The position numbers were made by a program, and so were the translations under genes. A stretch of DNA of 64,000 bases. Source: Tenacibaculum dicentrarchi. GTDB lineage: Bacteria > Bacteroidota > Bacteroidia > Flavobacteriales > Flavobacteriaceae. The notes beneath the pieces were generated by a model, which ran no database searches, was not told the DNA's origin, and was given only the letters and a program-made list of their open reading frames with translations. Positions within the stretch are counted from its first letter, which is position 1. Each line of letters begins with the position of its first letter. This document shows, piece after piece, positions 54,782-63,347 of this stretch. The stretch spans positions 183,849 to 247,848 of the forward strand of contig NZ_OESZ01000034.1 in NCBI RefSeq assembly GCF_900239345.1, read 5' to 3'.

Positions 54782-55702
54782 TTAAAAACAGCCTAATCTC
54801 CATTTAAAACGGTTATTTATTTTGGTATTAAAATATATTCGGATAAAAAATTCGTGGGTTCCATTGTTGTACTTTGCAATTTCATTGGTAGGAATACCAT
54901 AACTATAGCCTAGTTGTAGCCAATCGGTGGTTTTTATAAGGAAATTAGTCATTAAAGCAGCATTATATCGGTAGGTAAGCCCAATATCATATTTATTGTT
55001 TACAGAAAACATTGAAGTAATATCAATAGAAAGTGGTGCTCCTTTTGTGGCTCTAAATAATGCGGTGTTAGTTAAGCCTAAAACAGGGTTAAGTTGATGA
55101 TAAATTCCTGCGCCAAAATTTACGCGCATTGTATTTAAAGTATTTACAGATGCGGTGTTTTTTCGTTCTCTTAAAACATCTAATAAGGCAGCATGTACAA
55201 AATAACGCTCATTTCTTAGGGCAAAACCAACGGAAAAATTCGGCGAAATTAGCTGCTCATTTTGCATAAATAAAGGGTCGTTACTTTGAAAAGTATTCAG
55301 GTTTTTTAAATTAATTCCAAAGAAATTTACCGATGCTTTTAAACCAAATAATAGTTCGTGATTTGCATCTAATTTTACTTTAGAAGAAATGTCGGCAGCA
55401 ACATTTGTTTGATTATACAGGTAAAAAGAATCGTTAAGTACAGTAACACCAATACCAATTCCTTTTTGGGTAGGCATGCTAAAGCTAACAATATTAGAAC
55501 GTATGGAGTTTTCAATACCTGCCCATACTTTTTTATAATTAGTTGCTATTTGTGTTTTATTATTTTTGCCGGTAAAAGCAGGGTTTATAATATTTAAACT
55601 ATGATTAAAAACCGAAAAATCAGCCGTATTTTGACCGCTTAAATTATGAATACTACCTAGTATTAGTAGTAAAAACCCGATAATAATAGTCGTTTTTTTC
55701 AT
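54782..55702 (-). CDS. PorP/SprF-family type IX secretion outer-membrane protein
   Basis: This 306-residue protein has a Sec signal (MKKTTIIIGFLLLILGSIHN). 'NIINPAFTGKNNKTQIATNYK' places the PorP/SprF block at about 37-57. It is a clear paralogue of the 52560 protein (both end '...NGTHEFF...'). It starts 2 bases after the stop of the 55705 gene, which implies a dedicated partnership with that CTD protein. The C-terminus extends past the paralogue's by 'NTKINNRFKWRLGCF'. Confidence 0.9.
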   Translation of the reverse strand: MKKTTIIIGFLLLILGSIHNLSGQNTADFSVFNHSLNIINPAFTGKNNKTQIATNYKKVWAGIENSIRSNIVSFSMPTQKGIGIGVTVLNDSFYLYNQTNVAADISSKVKLDANHELLFGLKASVNFFGINLKNLNTFQSNDPLFMQNEQLISPNFSVGFALRNERYFVHAALLDVLRERKNTASVNTLNTMRVNFGAGIYHQLNPVLGLTNTALFRATKGAPLSIDITSMFSVNNKYDIGLTYRYNAALMTNFLIKTTDWLQLGYSYGIPTNEIAKYNNGTHEFFIRIYFNTKINNRFKWRLGCF

Positions 55703-55704
55703 GT

Positions 55705-56532
55705 TTAATAATTAATATATACCCAACCTTTAAAAGCGGTATTATTAGTGTCGTTTAATTCTAAAACGTAATAATAAGCACCTATAGGAAGTTTACTATG
55801 GTTGTTAATAATCAGGTTTGAATTGGCAATACCATCCCAGTTATTTTTATAAGGAGTAGCCTGATATACCTTATTTCCATGCCTGTTAAAGATGAATAAT
55901 TGATTCTTCGGATATATTTTTGATAAATCTGAAAGGATAATCCAAGTATCGTTAATACCGTCTTTATTAGGGGTAAAAGCATTTGTTATTTTAACATCTT
56001 CAATAATATTTACTGTAGCTTTGGCAGTGCTTTTACAGGTATTTGAATTTACGGTATAGGTATATGCGTTGTTATTGGTTGTCCAAACACCATTTTGTTC
56101 AGGATTTCCTCCTAAAGCATTAAATAATTCTTGCTCGCTAGGGGTAATACCTTTTAAAATATTTAAAGAACCGTTTGTTCCCGCATTTGGTTTAGGAATA
56201 ACGATAACATTAATTTCCGCATCATCATTACAACCATTATTATGGATGGTTAAAATATAAAGCCCCGCCATATTTACGGAAATATTTGAACGGACTAAAT
56301 CAATGCTATTAATTGTTTTGTTATCCGAGGTAAACCATTTGTAAGTTGCGCCCACAAAAAATTCTGCTGTAAGCGATAAATCCTCTCCTTCACAAAGGGT
56401 GATTTCTGTTAAAGAATTTTGATGTTTATCTGTATGTAAAGAAGTGTTTTCTATCGCATAAATTTTATTTTCCGCCGATATTGTACTAAAATGCACTATA
56501 ACCAAAATAATAAAGAATACTTTTTTAAACAT
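55705..56532 (-). CDS. Surface protein with Ig-like domain and gliding-motility-type C-terminal domain
   Basis: This 275-residue protein has a Sec signal and an Ig/PKD-like domain (about 40-110; 'TLCEGEDLSLTAEFFVGATYKWF'). A short segment follows, then the type-B CTD (about 185-275; 'FTPNKDGINDTWIIL', 'LPIGAYYYVL', 'GWVYINY'). It is much smaller than typical SprB-type adhesins. It is probably secreted by the type IX system with the PorP/SprF protein encoded immediately downstream. Confidence 0.85.
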   Translation of the reverse strand: MFKKVFFIILVIVHFSTISAENKIYAIENTSLHTDKHQNSLTEITLCEGEDLSLTAEFFVGATYKWFTSDNKTINSIDLVRSNISVNMAGLYILTIHNNGCNDDAEINVIVIPKPNAGTNGSLNILKGITPSEQELFNALGGNPEQNGVWTTNNNAYTYTVNSNTCKSTAKATVNIIEDVKITNAFTPNKDGINDTWIILSDLSKIYPKNQLFIFNRHGNKVYQATPYKNNWDGIANSNLIINNHSKLPIGAYYYVLELNDTNNTAFKGWVYINY

Positions 56533-56552
56533 TAGGATAAATTTTAATAAAA

Positions 56553-56580
56553 ACCTACGAGGCTTTTTACCTCGTAGATT
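56553..56580 (-). terminator. Hairpin terminator inside the T9SS cluster
   Basis: CTACGAGG / CCTCGTAG stem (56555-56562 with 56570-56577), followed on the minus strand by a GTTTTTATTAAAATTT tail. It lies after the 56599 gene and before 55705, so the cluster may be two transcripts. Confidence 0.7.
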
Positions 56581-56598
56581 TAAAGATTTTAAAAGGAT

Positions 56599-57246
56599 TT
56601 ATTTTAGTTTGATAATTGCTTTCGGTGCAGGCAACATTGTTTTATTATCAAAAGCAGTAGAGTTTGTAGATATACAAGTGTTTCTTTCAGCTTTTACAGT
56701 ATAAGAAGTACCAATAACCATGTTTTCAATTTCACCAGATGCTTTAATAATAATAGTGTTAACAATAGTATTTGTAGCTGTATCTGTAAAAATATAGGTT
56801 AAGGTTGCATCATAATTTGTGATTTTAGTAGAACCATTAGCACTACAAGTAGCGACGGTATTTCTTAGGGTTGGTACAGCAGGTTTTTTATTGATTTTCA
56901 CTTCAATATCAGCGGTATTTGTACACCCATTTTTTGTTACAGTTAAGGTATATATCCCTGTATCAGCTAAAGTAATAGGGTTTATAATTAAATCTTCATT
57001 ATTTGATTTGACAACAGTTCCTTTAGTCCATTCGTATGTTGCTCCTGTACCAGCATCTTCTGCTGTTATTGCTAGTTTTTCACCTTCACATAGTGTGATT
57101 TTAGCTAAAGAAGTAGGAGGAGGGTTTACCGATTTTATTAAGTTAAGTTGATGTAGAGGTGTTTTTTCATTAGATAGTGTATTTTTAGCTACCATTGAAA
57201 GACAACAAAATAAGAATACGGTAATTGATAGTAATTTATTTTTCAT
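56599..57246 (-). CDS. Secreted Ig-like domain protein
   Basis: This 215-residue protein has a Sec signal (MKNKLLSITVFLFCCLSMVA) and an Ig/PKD-like domain ('TLCEGEKLAITAEDAGTGATY', about 48-120) that closely resembles the Ig domain of the 55705 protein. It then has a second beta-rich part with two cysteines ('TVATCSANG', 'AERNTCIST'). It lacks the type-B C-terminal domain, so how it leaves the periplasm is unclear. It lies between the 57269 and 55705 genes on the same strand. Confidence 0.75.
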   Translation of the reverse strand: MKNKLLSITVFLFCCLSMVAKNTLSNEKTPLHQLNLIKSVNPPPTSLAKITLCEGEKLAITAEDAGTGATYEWTKGTVVKSNNEDLIINPITLADTGIYTLTVTKNGCTNTADIEVKINKKPAVPTLRNTVATCSANGSTKITNYDATLTYIFTDTATNTIVNTIIIKASGEIENMVIGTSYTVKAERNTCISTNSTAFDNKTMLPAPKAIIKLK

Positions 57247-57268
57247 AATTATTATTTATAAGTGTTAT

Positions 57269-58204
57269 TTAAATTTTCTTGATATATGCCGTTGGTAATG
57301 GGTTAATAGTCAGTGTAAAGTTTTTACTGATAGAACCATCGGTATTTGTAGCGATTAATGTTAGGGTTATATCTCCTGAATCGGTAGCGCTTGGTGTATA
57401 TGTTGGGTTTTTTATATATTTATTATTAAATCTTCCAGTTCCTGATGTTGTCCATTTTAATGTAACCATAGCTGGTGTAACACTAACACCTGTAAACTTG
57501 AAAGCACTTTTACTACAAATACTTTTGTTTGATTCCATTGTTATTTTTGTAGGCGTACTTACAGGCGAAAATTTGAAATAGGTAACAGGTAATGTTCTGT
57601 CAATATGTCCATTAGAGTTCTTTTTATCACTTAATTTATAAGATGCGTAAGCAACCCTGTTATTTCCATGATTATTCCATAAAAAAGGAATACTACTAAA
57701 CCCAGCACCCTTTCCTGATTCATTTTCAAAATAAACTAATAAATTTTTAGTTCCTGAATATTTAAAGGGCGTTGTAAGTGTTATTATATTTAGACTACTA
57801 GCTAAATCTACACCTATTTTCCAGGTAACATCACCATCGTAAACTTTGGTAAATGTTGTTAAATCGGGAATTTTACTACTTGTAATTGCACCTTTAGTTA
57901 TTTCTTTAATATAAATGCGTTGCTTAGAAAAGGTATATGTTTTTGGATTGTAAGAATTACAATTAGCATAGAACCCTAATTCGGTTAAATTCCCTTTAAT
58001 TTTATTCAATTCATTTTTTTTATAAAGCATTACAGACCAACTATTACTTTTTCCACTAGTCCATGAACCATTATCATATTTAACGGGAACTGTTGAGGTC
58101 TGAGAACTACCACACATAACTGTTGCGCCACCAATAGTCACTTCTTGTGCTTCTAAAAGAACAGAACATAAAAATAAGAGAAACAGTAAAAAAGATTTTT
58201 TCAT
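57269..58204 (-). CDS. Secreted protein with N-terminal domain shared with the 53455 protein
   Basis: This 311-residue protein has a Sec signal (MKKSFLLFLLFLCSVLLEAQ). Its N-terminal domain (about 22-215) aligns with the first domain of the 53455 protein. Shared anchors are 'CGSS', 'PDLTTFTKVYDGDVTWK' against 'PDLSTFTKVYDGDITWK', and 'FKYSGTKNLLVYFENE'. A C-terminal Ig-like domain follows (about 215-305, 'TWTTSGTG'-like block). It lacks the type-B CTD. It is the first gene of the cluster. With the 56599 and 55705 proteins it reproduces in three polypeptides the layout that 53455 carries in one. Confidence 0.75.
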   Translation of the reverse strand: MKKSFLLFLLFLCSVLLEAQEVTIGGATVMCGSSQTSTVPVKYDNGSWTSGKSNSWSVMLYKKNELNKIKGNLTELGFYANCNSYNPKTYTFSKQRIYIKEITKGAITSSKIPDLTTFTKVYDGDVTWKIGVDLASSLNIITLTTPFKYSGTKNLLVYFENESGKGAGFSSIPFLWNNHGNNRVAYASYKLSDKKNSNGHIDRTLPVTYFKFSPVSTPTKITMESNKSICSKSAFKFTGVSVTPAMVTLKWTTSGTGRFNNKYIKNPTYTPSATDSGDITLTLIATNTDGSISKNFTLTINPLPTAYIKKI

Positions 58205-58312
58205 TGAAAAGATAATTAATTTAGATTAATTAAATATACGTGTTAAATTTTTGGCAAATTTATGTTTATTAATTCTAAATAAGTATTAGTTTTGCGTAAA
58301 ATTTTAAAAAAA

Positions 58313-58762
58313 ATGAATAAAATTATTTTTACAGTATTATTCCTAGTAGTGGCTATTACTATAAATGCACAAGTATCTAAAAATGAAAATATTGTTTGGT
58401 TAACCAATATTGAAGAAGCTCAGAAAATAGCAAATAAAGAAAATAAGCAGGTGTTTATTTATTTTTCAGGTTCTGATTGGTGTATTCCATGTAAAGAATT
58501 GAAAGAGGAAGTTTTAGACTCTAAAATGTTTAAAAAGAAAGCTTTTTCAGACTATGTTTTAGTAAATCTTGATTTTTTACGCAGTAGAAGAAAATTAAGC
58601 AAAGAGCATATCGCTTATATTGAAAAAGCAGCAGAAAAATACAATAATTCGGGGGCTTTTCCTTTTGTAGCGGTTTTAAACAACAAAGGAGAGGTTGTTA
58701 AATCGGTTGATGGTTATAAAAGTGAAACAGCAAGTTATTATATTAATAATTATTTAAAATAA
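58313..58762 (+). CDS. Thioredoxin-family secreted protein
   Basis: The ATG at 58313 gives 149 residues with a Sec signal (MNKIIFTVLFLVVAITINAQ). The frame from a TTG at 58292 only adds a leader. 'FSGSDWCIPCKELKEEVL' near residue 50 is the C-x2-C thioredoxin active site. 'GAFPFVAVLN' contains the cis-Pro. It likely reduces or shuffles disulfides in the periplasm. It is the first gene of the ApbE/DUF4266/DUF3570 locus and its stop overlaps the ApbE start (TAATG). TAGTTTTG at 58287-58294 fits the -7 box. Confidence 0.88.
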   Translation: MNKIIFTVLFLVVAITINAQVSKNENIVWLTNIEEAQKIANKENKQVFIYFSGSDWCIPCKELKEEVLDSKMFKKKAFSDYVLVNLDFLRSRRKLSKEHIAYIEKAAEKYNNSGAFPFVAVLNNKGEVVKSVDGYKSETASYYINNYLK

Positions 58763-59739
58763 TGCTAAAAGTACTGGTATCATCAATAGTATTTCTTTTA
58801 TCTTTTTCAGTAAAATCACAAGAAGTATATACAGAAAAAACACTTTTAATGGGCGTTGATTTTGAGTTTACAGTGGTTGCAAAAACGCCTGAAAAAGCAG
58901 CTTTTTTTATTAAAGAAGCAATAAAAGAAACCCTACGTATTGAAAATTTAATATCGTCATGGAAAGCGACTTCTCAAACATCAGAAATTATTAGAAACGC
59001 AGGGATAAAGCCTGTAAAAGTGAGTAGTGAGTTAGTCGGTTTAATAGCTCGAAGTAACAGAATATCAGCCTTAACAAATGGTAATTTTGATATCAGTTTT
59101 GCTTCGTTAGACAGGCTTTGGTATTTTAATAAACCAATGAAGAATTTACCTGATAGCTTGGCGGTTTTAAATTCTGTAAAAAATATCAATTACAAAAATA
59201 TTATTGTTGATACACAAAAAAATACCGTGTTTTTAACTAAAAAAGGCATGCGTATTGGCTTCGGATCTATCGGAAAAGGCTATGCTGCCGAAAAGGTAAA
59301 AGCTAAATTAAAAAAGTTAGGAGTAACCGCAGGTTTGGTAAATGCTAGTGGCGATTTAACCACTTGGGGAAATCATCCGATTACTAAAAAATGGCTGATA
59401 AAACTCGCAGATCCTAATAATATATTAAAAAGTATTGGTGCCTTTAAATTACATAATAATGCGGTGGTAACCTCAGGGAATTACGCAAAATATATTGAAT
59501 TTAATGGCATTAAATATTCACATATTATTCATCCTAAAACAGGCTGGCCGGTTAGGGGTTTAAAAAGTGTTAGTGTTTTTTGTCAAAATACCGAATTAGC
59601 CGATGCCTTAGCAACCGCTGTTTATGTACTAGGTAAAGAAAAAGGATTGACGCTTATAAATCAGCTAAAAGGTGTTGAATGTTTGCTAATTACTGCTGAT
59701 AATAAAATGAAAACATCTACGAACTTAAAACTAAACTAA
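58762..59739 (+). CDS. FAD:protein FMN transferase (ApbE family)
   Basis: This 325-residue protein has a Sec signal. 'SIGKGYAAEKVKAKL' (near 175), 'LVNASGDLTTWG' (near 193), 'HIIHPKTGWPV' (near 255) and 'ADALATAVYVLG' (near 280) are the ApbE blocks that bind FAD and Mg2+. The enzyme links FMN to Ser/Thr in exported proteins with a D/S-G-x-S/T-G-A-S/T motif. No such motif is visible in the neighbouring genes, so its substrate here is unknown. Translationally coupled to the thioredoxin gene; the DUF4266 gene starts 33 bases later. Confidence 0.9.
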   Translation: MLKVLVSSIVFLLSFSVKSQEVYTEKTLLMGVDFEFTVVAKTPEKAAFFIKEAIKETLRIENLISSWKATSQTSEIIRNAGIKPVKVSSELVGLIARSNRISALTNGNFDISFASLDRLWYFNKPMKNLPDSLAVLNSVKNINYKNIIVDTQKNTVFLTKKGMRIGFGSIGKGYAAEKVKAKLKKLGVTAGLVNASGDLTTWGNHPITKKWLIKLADPNNILKSIGAFKLHNNAVVTSGNYAKYIEFNGIKYSHIIHPKTGWPVRGLKSVSVFCQNTELADALATAVYVLGKEKGLTLINQLKGVECLLITADNKMKTSTNLKLN

Positions 59740-59772
59740 AAACAAAAATTAACGTAAAACTAAACTTGAAAT

Positions 59773-59985
59773 ATGATAAAAAAAACAATGGCATTTTTAT
59801 TGATAGCACTCACTTTTTCAAATTGTGTAAGTGTAAAACCTTATCAAAAAATGTATTTAAATGATGAAGATATGGCTTTATCATCAAGAAAAATTGAACA
59901 ATACGAAACAAGCTCTCAAAACTATAGAGAAGGAGCTTCAGGTGCTAACGGAGGAAAAACAGGAGGCGGATGTGGATGCAACTAA
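59773..59985 (+). CDS. DUF4266 small lipoprotein
   Basis: This 70-residue lipoprotein has a signal ending at 'FSNC'. 'VKPYQKMYLNDEDMAL' (about 21-36) is the DUF4266 hallmark, and the glycine-rich C-terminus ends 'GGKTGGGCGCN' with two cysteines near the end. These C-terminal Cys could bind metal or be thioredoxin targets. The gene overlaps the start of the DUF3570 gene by 16 bases, so the two are translationally coupled. Confidence 0.88.
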   Translation: MIKKTMAFLLIALTFSNCVSVKPYQKMYLNDEDMALSSRKIEQYETSSQNYREGASGANGGKTGGGCGCN

Positions 59986-61490
59986 ATACTAGATTAATGA
60001 TTGCTTTATGCTTTATAGCAGGTGTAAATGCTTATTCACAAAATAAAATAAAACAATTAGATAAGGTTGAGGTAGATATTTTATATAACTACTATGAACA
60101 AGACGGAAATAATGGTGCGGTAACAGGAGGTTTAGGTACCGAAAAATTAGATAATAATGCGCCGCAAATATCGGTTTCAATACCGGTAAATAAAACGGCA
60201 ACTTTTGGGGCAACTTTAGGCTTAGATCATTATACGTCGGCAAGTACGGCTAATATTGATAAATACGGTGCTGTAACATCGGCAAGTACTCGTTCAGAAA
60301 CTCCTGAAAACAATGATAATAATTTAGCGAGTGAAGATACTCGAAAGTATTTATCGTTAAATTTTAGCAGGTTAATGCCCGATAATAATTCGGCAGTTTC
60401 TGTATTGTATGGTTATTCAAAAGAGTTTGATGTTACCTCAAATTATGGTAAAATTACTTGGCAGAAAGATTCGAAAGACGGTAATAAGTTTTTAAGTATT
60501 ACTGCGGGAGTTTTTATCGATAAATGGCTTTTAATTTATCCTGGTGAAATTAGAGATGGTAGAAATACTGGCGCAGGTGGCGGTAAAAATGGACATCACC
60601 ATGACGATGACGACGACGATGATGATGATGATGACCATGATTATGATTATTATTACGATTATTTTAATACTGATAAAGACGATGATAAAGATGATGATAA
60701 AGATGATGATGATGATGACGATGATCACGATCATGACCACCACGATCGTTTAGTTACTAAAAATTATAGTGCTAGAGATGATGACGACGACGACGATGAT
60801 GATGACTATTATGGAAATCAAACAGCAGCAGCTTTTAAAGGTTATGATAAAGACACTAGGTTTACTTATAATGTAGGTGCAACTTATGGCGGGAATATAA
60901 ATAGCCGATTAAATGCCTCTGTAACTGCTGAGGTTATTATTCAGAAAGGGATTTTAAATACGCCTTTTCACCGTGTTTATTTTAATGACGGAATTACTCA
61001 AGAGCAATTTAAACATGTTAAAAGTGAAAAATTACCGAAATCAAGAGTGAAAAAAGCCCTTGGTTTTAGAGCAAATTATTTTGTTAGTAATTTTTTAGTA
61101 ACCCGTTTGTTTTACAGATGGTACACCGATGATTTTGGTATAAAAGCGAGTAGTTTTGAAATAGAAACACCAATAAAATTAGGCGATGGTTTTACTTTGT
61201 ATCCTTTTTATCGTTTTCATACTCAAACAAAATCAGATTATTTTGAAGCGTATGGTGCGCATAATTTAGATGCGGAATATTATACCTCTGATTATGATTT
61301 AGCCAAATTCACAACCAATAAATATGGGGTAGGAATGAAGTTTTCACCAGTAAATGGTGTCTTAGGTTTTAAAATCAACAAAAAAAGAGAATTTCAGTTT
61401 AAATCATTAGAATTTAGGTTATCACGTTTTAAAAGATCTACCGGATTAGAGGCAACTTCGATCACTTTAAAGAACACGTTTACCTTTTAA
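59970..61490 (+). CDS. DUF3570 outer-membrane beta-barrel with Asp/His-rich loop
   Basis: This 506-residue protein has a Sec signal (cleavage near AYSQ). 'KVEVDILYNYYEQDGNNG' and 'SVSIPVNKTATFG' are DUF3570 features, and the C-terminal half is barrel-like with terminal 'TLKNTFTF'. Residues about 209-281 are almost only Asp, His, Lys and Tyr in four blocks ('HHHDDDDDDDDDDDHDYDYY' and others), an insert expected to bind divalent metal ions. The DNA there is a GAT/GAC triplet run, prone to slippage by whole codons. The start may be the ATG at 59970 or at 59976. It follows DUF4266 with overlap. Confidence 0.85.
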   Translation: MWMQLNTRLMIALCFIAGVNAYSQNKIKQLDKVEVDILYNYYEQDGNNGAVTGGLGTEKLDNNAPQISVSIPVNKTATFGATLGLDHYTSASTANIDKYGAVTSASTRSETPENNDNNLASEDTRKYLSLNFSRLMPDNNSAVSVLYGYSKEFDVTSNYGKITWQKDSKDGNKFLSITAGVFIDKWLLIYPGEIRDGRNTGAGGGKNGHHHDDDDDDDDDDDHDYDYYYDYFNTDKDDDKDDDKDDDDDDDDHDHDHHDRLVTKNYSARDDDDDDDDDDYYGNQTAAAFKGYDKDTRFTYNVGATYGGNINSRLNASVTAEVIIQKGILNTPFHRVYFNDGITQEQFKHVKSEKLPKSRVKKALGFRANYFVSNFLVTRLFYRWYTDDFGIKASSFEIETPIKLGDGFTLYPFYRFHTQTKSDYFEAYGAHNLDAEYYTSDYDLAKFTTNKYGVGMKFSPVNGVLGFKINKKREFQFKSLEFRLSRFKRSTGLEATSITLKNTFTF

Positions 61491-61507
61491 TTAAATTTTT
61501 AAATAAA

Positions 61508-62029
61508 ATGAAAAAAATAGGATATATAATAATTTTATGCTTGTTGTTTGCGGCATGTACTAAATCAATAGAGATAGTATATGACCAAACAATGAGTATG
61601 GTTGATCAGGAAATTGAACAGGTTGTTGAAGAAGAGCCTGAGCAAAATCTTGTTGGTGTTTGGGATGGTACAATAGACTGTACGGGTTGTTGTTCGCCAA
61701 AATATCGCTATACTTTAACTATTACAAAGCATGAACTAGCAAGTGAATTAATTGAAGGTTCATTAAAAATTTCAGGAATTCCAGATCAGCAATACTTTGC
61801 TGTTTTTAAGCTAGATATGAAGCTTAAAGGAAATGAATTAATCATTAAAACCATCGGTAAAACAGAAAATACAGGTACTCCTAAGCCAGGTTGTGGTCGT
61901 TATTGTTCTGGAAATACTTATGAGCTTGTTTTATCAGAAGATAAGACTAAATTTAATGGTGATTGGGTTAAATCATACAAGTGTAGTGTATCAGATAAAT
62001 CAACATTAATTAATATTGAAAAACAGTAA
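61508..62029 (+). CDS. Cysteine-rich lipoprotein, copy 1
   Basis: This 173-residue protein has a lipoprotein signal (MKKIGYIIILCLLFAACTKS). The mature domain ('NLVGVWDGTIDCTGCC' to the end) is beta-rich and lipocalin-like in pattern. It has six cysteines: three in DCTGCC, two in 'GCGRYC' and one in 'YKCSV'. No named family was recognised. Copy 2 at 62849 keeps all six Cys. The gene starts 18 bases after DUF3570 and ends 1 base before the barrel gene, so the set is co-transcribed. Confidence 0.7.
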   Translation: MKKIGYIIILCLLFAACTKSIEIVYDQTMSMVDQEIEQVVEEEPEQNLVGVWDGTIDCTGCCSPKYRYTLTITKHELASELIEGSLKISGIPDQQYFAVFKLDMKLKGNELIIKTIGKTENTGTPKPGCGRYCSGNTYELVLSEDKTKFNGDWVKSYKCSVSDKSTLINIEKQ

Positions 62030-62030
62030 T

Positions 62031-62765
62031 ATGAAACTAAAAGTAGTTTTAATAATTCATTTATTTCTTGCTTGTATATCAATAAATGCACAAGAAAAAG
62101 CGTCCCACCAAGGTTTATATGCAGACATAGGATATGAAGTAGGTTTTATAGCTGCAACATTGCATAAAACTACTATGCCGTTTACACATAGTAATTTTGG
62201 TAGTTTAGGAAGTCAAATTAACAATTCTTTGTCATTAACGGCGCTTTATAAAACACCGTTCAATGCTCAAATTAAGCTAGGTTATATTGGCTCATATGCT
62301 AATTTAACGATAGATGGGCTTAGCAATGAAAGAGAATTTACAGTGCATACGAATTATTTTATGCACACGGCTTTATTAGGAGCGGGGTATAGCTTTCAGA
62401 TAAAAAAAGACCTAGACGTAACGCTCGGGTTGGGCTCTTCAATTTCTTTTGTAAAAAACACGAATTTACAAGAAGAAAAAGGCGATGCTTCGGATAAAAT
62501 AACAGCGAGCAACTCTTCTGTAAAATCGGGGAATGTGTATGTTATCCCTGAAATATCGGTAACCAAGTATTTTAAAAATGAAAACACCATCACTTTTGGC
62601 GCTAAATATTACCTGTCGGATAATGATTCTTTTTTAACAGGAAGTGTTAAAAATAGTAAAAAATCTGTTACTACAAATCAGGTCGATTTCTCTACAAAAA
62701 ACAATCAGATTGCTCTATATGTAAGCTACGGATTTAACTTTAAAAACATTAAAAAGATATTCTAA
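62031..62765 (+). CDS. Outer-membrane beta-barrel protein, copy 1
   Basis: The ATG at 62031 gives 244 residues with a Sec signal (MKLKVVLIIHLFLACISINA); a TTG 15 bases upstream is not needed. 'GLYADIGYEVGFIAAT' opens a series of alternating amphipathic strands, ending 'VSYGFNFKNIKKIF'. The barrel type is like OmpA/OprF-size barrels, but no family was recognised. It is almost identical to copy 2 at 63348, and pairs with the lipoprotein just upstream. Confidence 0.72.
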   Translation: MKLKVVLIIHLFLACISINAQEKASHQGLYADIGYEVGFIAATLHKTTMPFTHSNFGSLGSQINNSLSLTALYKTPFNAQIKLGYIGSYANLTIDGLSNEREFTVHTNYFMHTALLGAGYSFQIKKDLDVTLGLGSSISFVKNTNLQEEKGDASDKITASNSSVKSGNVYVIPEISVTKYFKNENTITFGAKYYLSDNDSFLTGSVKNSKKSVTTNQVDFSTKNNQIALYVSYGFNFKNIKKIF

Positions 62766-62848
62766 TTACTTTTTAATGTTTGGGTGGTTTTAGCGTAAAA
62801 GCAAATAGTTTTAACGTTTATCATTTAATAATTAAATTTTTAAATAAA

Positions 62849-63346
62849 ATGAAAAAAATAGGATATATAATAATTTTATGCTTGTTGTTTGCGGCATGTA
62901 CTAAATCAATAGATATCGTATATAACCAAACAATAAGTATTCCTAAGGAGGAGGTTAAAGAAGAAGAAGCTGAACAAAACCTTGTAGGTGTTTGGGATGG
63001 TACATTAGAGTGTTCAATTTGTTGTGGAACAAAATTTCGTTTCACATTAACAATAACAAAACATGAAAATGAATTTCTTGAAGGTACCTTGAAAGAGGCA
63101 GATATACCTGATCAACAATATTTTGCTATTTTTAAAGCAAATATGAATCTTGAGGACAATAAATTAACTATTACGACCAATGGTGTATTAGAAACAGTTG
63201 ACGATAAGCCTGGTTGTGGGCCTTACTGTACTGGAAATACATATGAACTTATTTTATCACCAGATAGAAAAAAACTCGATGGGGTTTGGTTAAAATCAAA
63301 TGAATGTACTGTATCAGCTACATCAATTAATCTTGAAAAACAGTAA
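62849..63346 (+). CDS. Cysteine-rich lipoprotein, copy 2
   Basis: The ATG at 62849 gives 165 residues. The longer frame from 62780 reads through the untranslated repeat copy. The signal region is identical at DNA level to copy 1, but the mature part has diverged strongly. It keeps the six Cys (ECSICC, GCGPYC and NECTV). A run of Glu before the domain is shorter than in copy 1. It pairs with the barrel gene that follows 1 base later. Confidence 0.7.
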   Translation: MKKIGYIIILCLLFAACTKSIDIVYNQTISIPKEEVKEEEAEQNLVGVWDGTLECSICCGTKFRFTLTITKHENEFLEGTLKEADIPDQQYFAIFKANMNLEDNKLTITTNGVLETVDDKPGCGPYCTGNTYELILSPDRKKLDGVWLKSNECTVSATSINLEKQ

Positions 63347-63347
63347 T

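Noticed and set aside
57279..57581. Plus-strand ORF inside the T9SS cluster
   Set aside because: It is a frame shadow of the 57269-58204 minus-strand gene, which has a signal peptide and paralogous domain.
60531..60743. Minus-strand and alternate-frame ORFs rich in Ile/Met/Val over the Asp/His-rich region
   Set aside because: They are frame shadows of the GAT/GAC triplet run in the DUF3570 gene and have no start context or homology.
62780..62848. Longer N-terminus for the second cysteine-rich lipoprotein
   Set aside because: The added residues come from the duplicated untranslated leader, and the paralogue starts at the equivalent of 62849.
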